This document shows, one piece after another, positions 13,949 to 15,028 of a stretch of 15,028 nucleotides of DNA. The translations under genes were made by a program, and so were the position numbers. Numbering within the stretch: the stretch's first letter is position 1; every line of letters begins with the position of its first letter. The stretch is from DATKMK01 sp035541895. Lineage in GTDB: Bacteria; Desulfobacterota; Binatia; HRBIN30; JACQVA1. The notes below the pieces were generated by a model. That model did no database searches. It was not told the origin of the DNA and saw only the letters and a program-made list of their open reading frames with translations. Location: the NCBI GenBank assembly GCA_035541895.1, contig DATKMK010000069.1, positions 1 through 15,028 of the forward strand, in the 5' to 3' direction.

Positions 13949-15028
13949 ATGGCGGCGAATCTCGACGAGATCTTCGGCGGGCACTTCATGAGCGAAGTGC
14001 GAAATCCCTATCCCGCGTATGCCCGGCTGAGGCAGGACGAGCCCGTCAAGTTGCTCGATCTCCCGCTTGCGCCCGGCTACATCGTGACTCGCTTCGATGA
14101 CGTGATGGCGGTGCTGAAGGACAACGCGCTGTACTCGTCCCGCGCCAACGCCAACGGCATCGGTCTGGTGATGGGCCGCACCATCCTCGAAATGGACGGC
14201 AAGGAGCACGCGCGCCATCGCAACATCATTTCGCCGGCGTTCGTCCCGAAGGCGCTGCAGGGCGACCTGCCGCAAGTCATCGCCCGTATCGCCCACGATA
14301 TGATCGATCGCTTCGCCGCGGACGGTCGCGCCGACTTGGTGTCGCAGTTCACCCGGACATTCCCCCTGCGCGTGATCGCGCACATCATCGGCGTGCCGAT
14401 CGAGGACTACGAGACCTTCAAGCGGTGGTCGCTCGACCTCATCGGTTTCGCCGACGATCCGCCGAAGGGTTTTGAGGCCGCCGGCAAGCTGGTCGAATAT
14501 CTCCGGCCGATCGTCGAGCACCGCAAGACCGAGCGACGCAGCGACCTTCTCAGCACGATGTTGCACGCAGAAGTGGAGGGCGAGCGGCTTTCCGACGATG
14601 AAATCTACAGCTTCCTCAAGCTGCTGCTGCCGGCCGGCTCGGATACCACCTATCGACTCATTGGCAGCATGCTCTACGCATTGCTGACCCATCGCGATCA
14701 GTTCGAGGACGTGTGCGCGGAGCGCGCGCAAATCGAGTGGGTGATCGAGGAGACCTTGCGCTGGGAAGCACCGGTGCAATTCGCCTCGCGCGAAACCACG
14801 GCGCCGACGACGTTGGCTGGAGTGGAGTTGCCAGTAGGCGCGCCGTTGCTCACCGCCATCGGCTCGGCCAATCGCGACGAGCGTCACTACCCCGAGCCCG
14901 ATCGCTTCGACATCCACCGCCACGCCGACGACCACGTCGCCTTCGGCTTCGGCCGCCACTTCTGCGTCGGCTCACACCTCGCGCGCTTGGAGGCACGCAC
15001 GGCGATGAACGCGCTCCTCGATCGGCTG
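13949..15028 (+). CDS. Cytochrome P450 (3' end outside window)
   Basis: A heme-thiolate monooxygenase; the first 360 residues are present and the frame is open to the window edge. The N-terminus has no membrane anchor, as in soluble bacterial P450s. The helix C-like heme contact is EHARHR (86-91), the I-helix oxygen-activation motif is AGSDTT (229-234), the K-helix ExxR is EETLRW (E268 and R271), and the heme-binding loop is FGFGRHFCVG with the axial Cys at 339, followed by SHLARLEAR. The 360 residues contain nearly the whole expected domain, so only about 20-40 residues should be missing. Substrate and redox partners cannot be deduced; no ferredoxin or reductase is in the window. The ATG at 13949 lacks a Shine-Dalgarno sequence; a later ATG at 13988 is less likely because it would remove the conserved region before NPYPAYARLR. 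Confidence 0.95.
   Translation, partial: MAANLDEIFGGHFMSEVRNPYPAYARLRQDEPVKLLDLPLAPGYIVTRFDDVMAVLKDNALYSSRANANGIGLVMGRTILEMDGKEHARHRNIISPAFVPKALQGDLPQVIARIAHDMIDRFAADGRADLVSQFTRTFPLRVIAHIIGVPIEDYETFKRWSLDLIGFADDPPKGFEAAGKLVEYLRPIVEHRKTERRSDLLSTMLHAEVEGERLSDDEIYSFLKLLLPAGSDTTYRLIGSMLYALLTHRDQFEDVCAERAQIEWVIEETLRWEAPVQFASRETTAPTTLAGVELPVGAPLLTAIGSANRDERHYPEPDRFDIHRHADDHVAFGFGRHFCVGSHLARLEARTAMNALLDRL

Noticed and set aside
13934..14959. Long 341-codon open frame on the minus strand
   Set aside because: It lies antisense to the well-supported cytochrome P450, whose heme, ExxR and I-helix motifs are intact; the composition looks like a GC-rich shadow with no family motif.

Overview
The window is GC-rich bacterial chromosome, with mostly ordinary housekeeping genes packed tightly on both strands. 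An Slp-type outer-membrane lipoprotein and a secreted FKBP/Mip-like peptidyl-prolyl isomerase point to a diderm (Gram-negative) organism. The mixture of proteins suggests an uncultured, soil- or sediment-type proteobacterial lineage such as the former Deltaproteobacteria or Binatota, but that placement is impression only. Many starts lack an obvious Shine-Dalgarno sequence. Clear ones precede the FKBP, sufT, ybaB and beta-helix genes.

Layout. 1-451: the 3' end of a class III nucleotide cyclase (+). 452-813: a gene-poor stretch holding a decayed AlpA-like excisionase/regulator. 814-2945: a membrane histidine kinase and an unusual Fpg/Nei-family protein (+). 2952-4282: an FKBP isomerase and sufT (-), each with a recognisable sigma70-like promoter. 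4283-4497: a spacer with a palindromic interspersed-repeat-like element. 4498-6683: a short-chain dehydrogenase (-) divergent from an MFS transporter (+). 6685-7031: the collapsed remnant of a DUF4143-type ATPase with a perfect palindrome at its start. 7119-7634: the Slp lipoprotein (-), followed by a short tandem-repeat tract. 7722-10681 (-): the conserved cluster tRNA-Ser(GGA), SRP RNA (ffs), dnaX, ybaB, recR. 10837-12745: a secreted 12-coil beta-helix protein with a terminator-like hairpin (-). 13169-13912: aat (-). 13949 to the end: a cytochrome P450 (+), cut by the window edge.

How the genes work together. The one clear functional unit is the tRNA-Ser / ffs / dnaX / ybaB / recR block, which covers protein targeting, the replication clamp loader, a nucleoid-associated protein and recombination repair, in the usual gene order. 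The remaining genes are singletons or loose pairs. The SDR, MFS transporter and P450 could belong to lipid, terpenoid or xenobiotic metabolism, but nothing in the sequence ties them together.

I found no defence island, CRISPR array, transposase, integrase or biosynthetic cluster. The points most worth a second look are the Fpg-like protein that has lost several expected DNA-contact residues, the two decayed mobile/accessory remnants (AlpA-like and DUF4143 ATPase), and the perfect 10+10 bp palindrome in front of the ATPase remnant.
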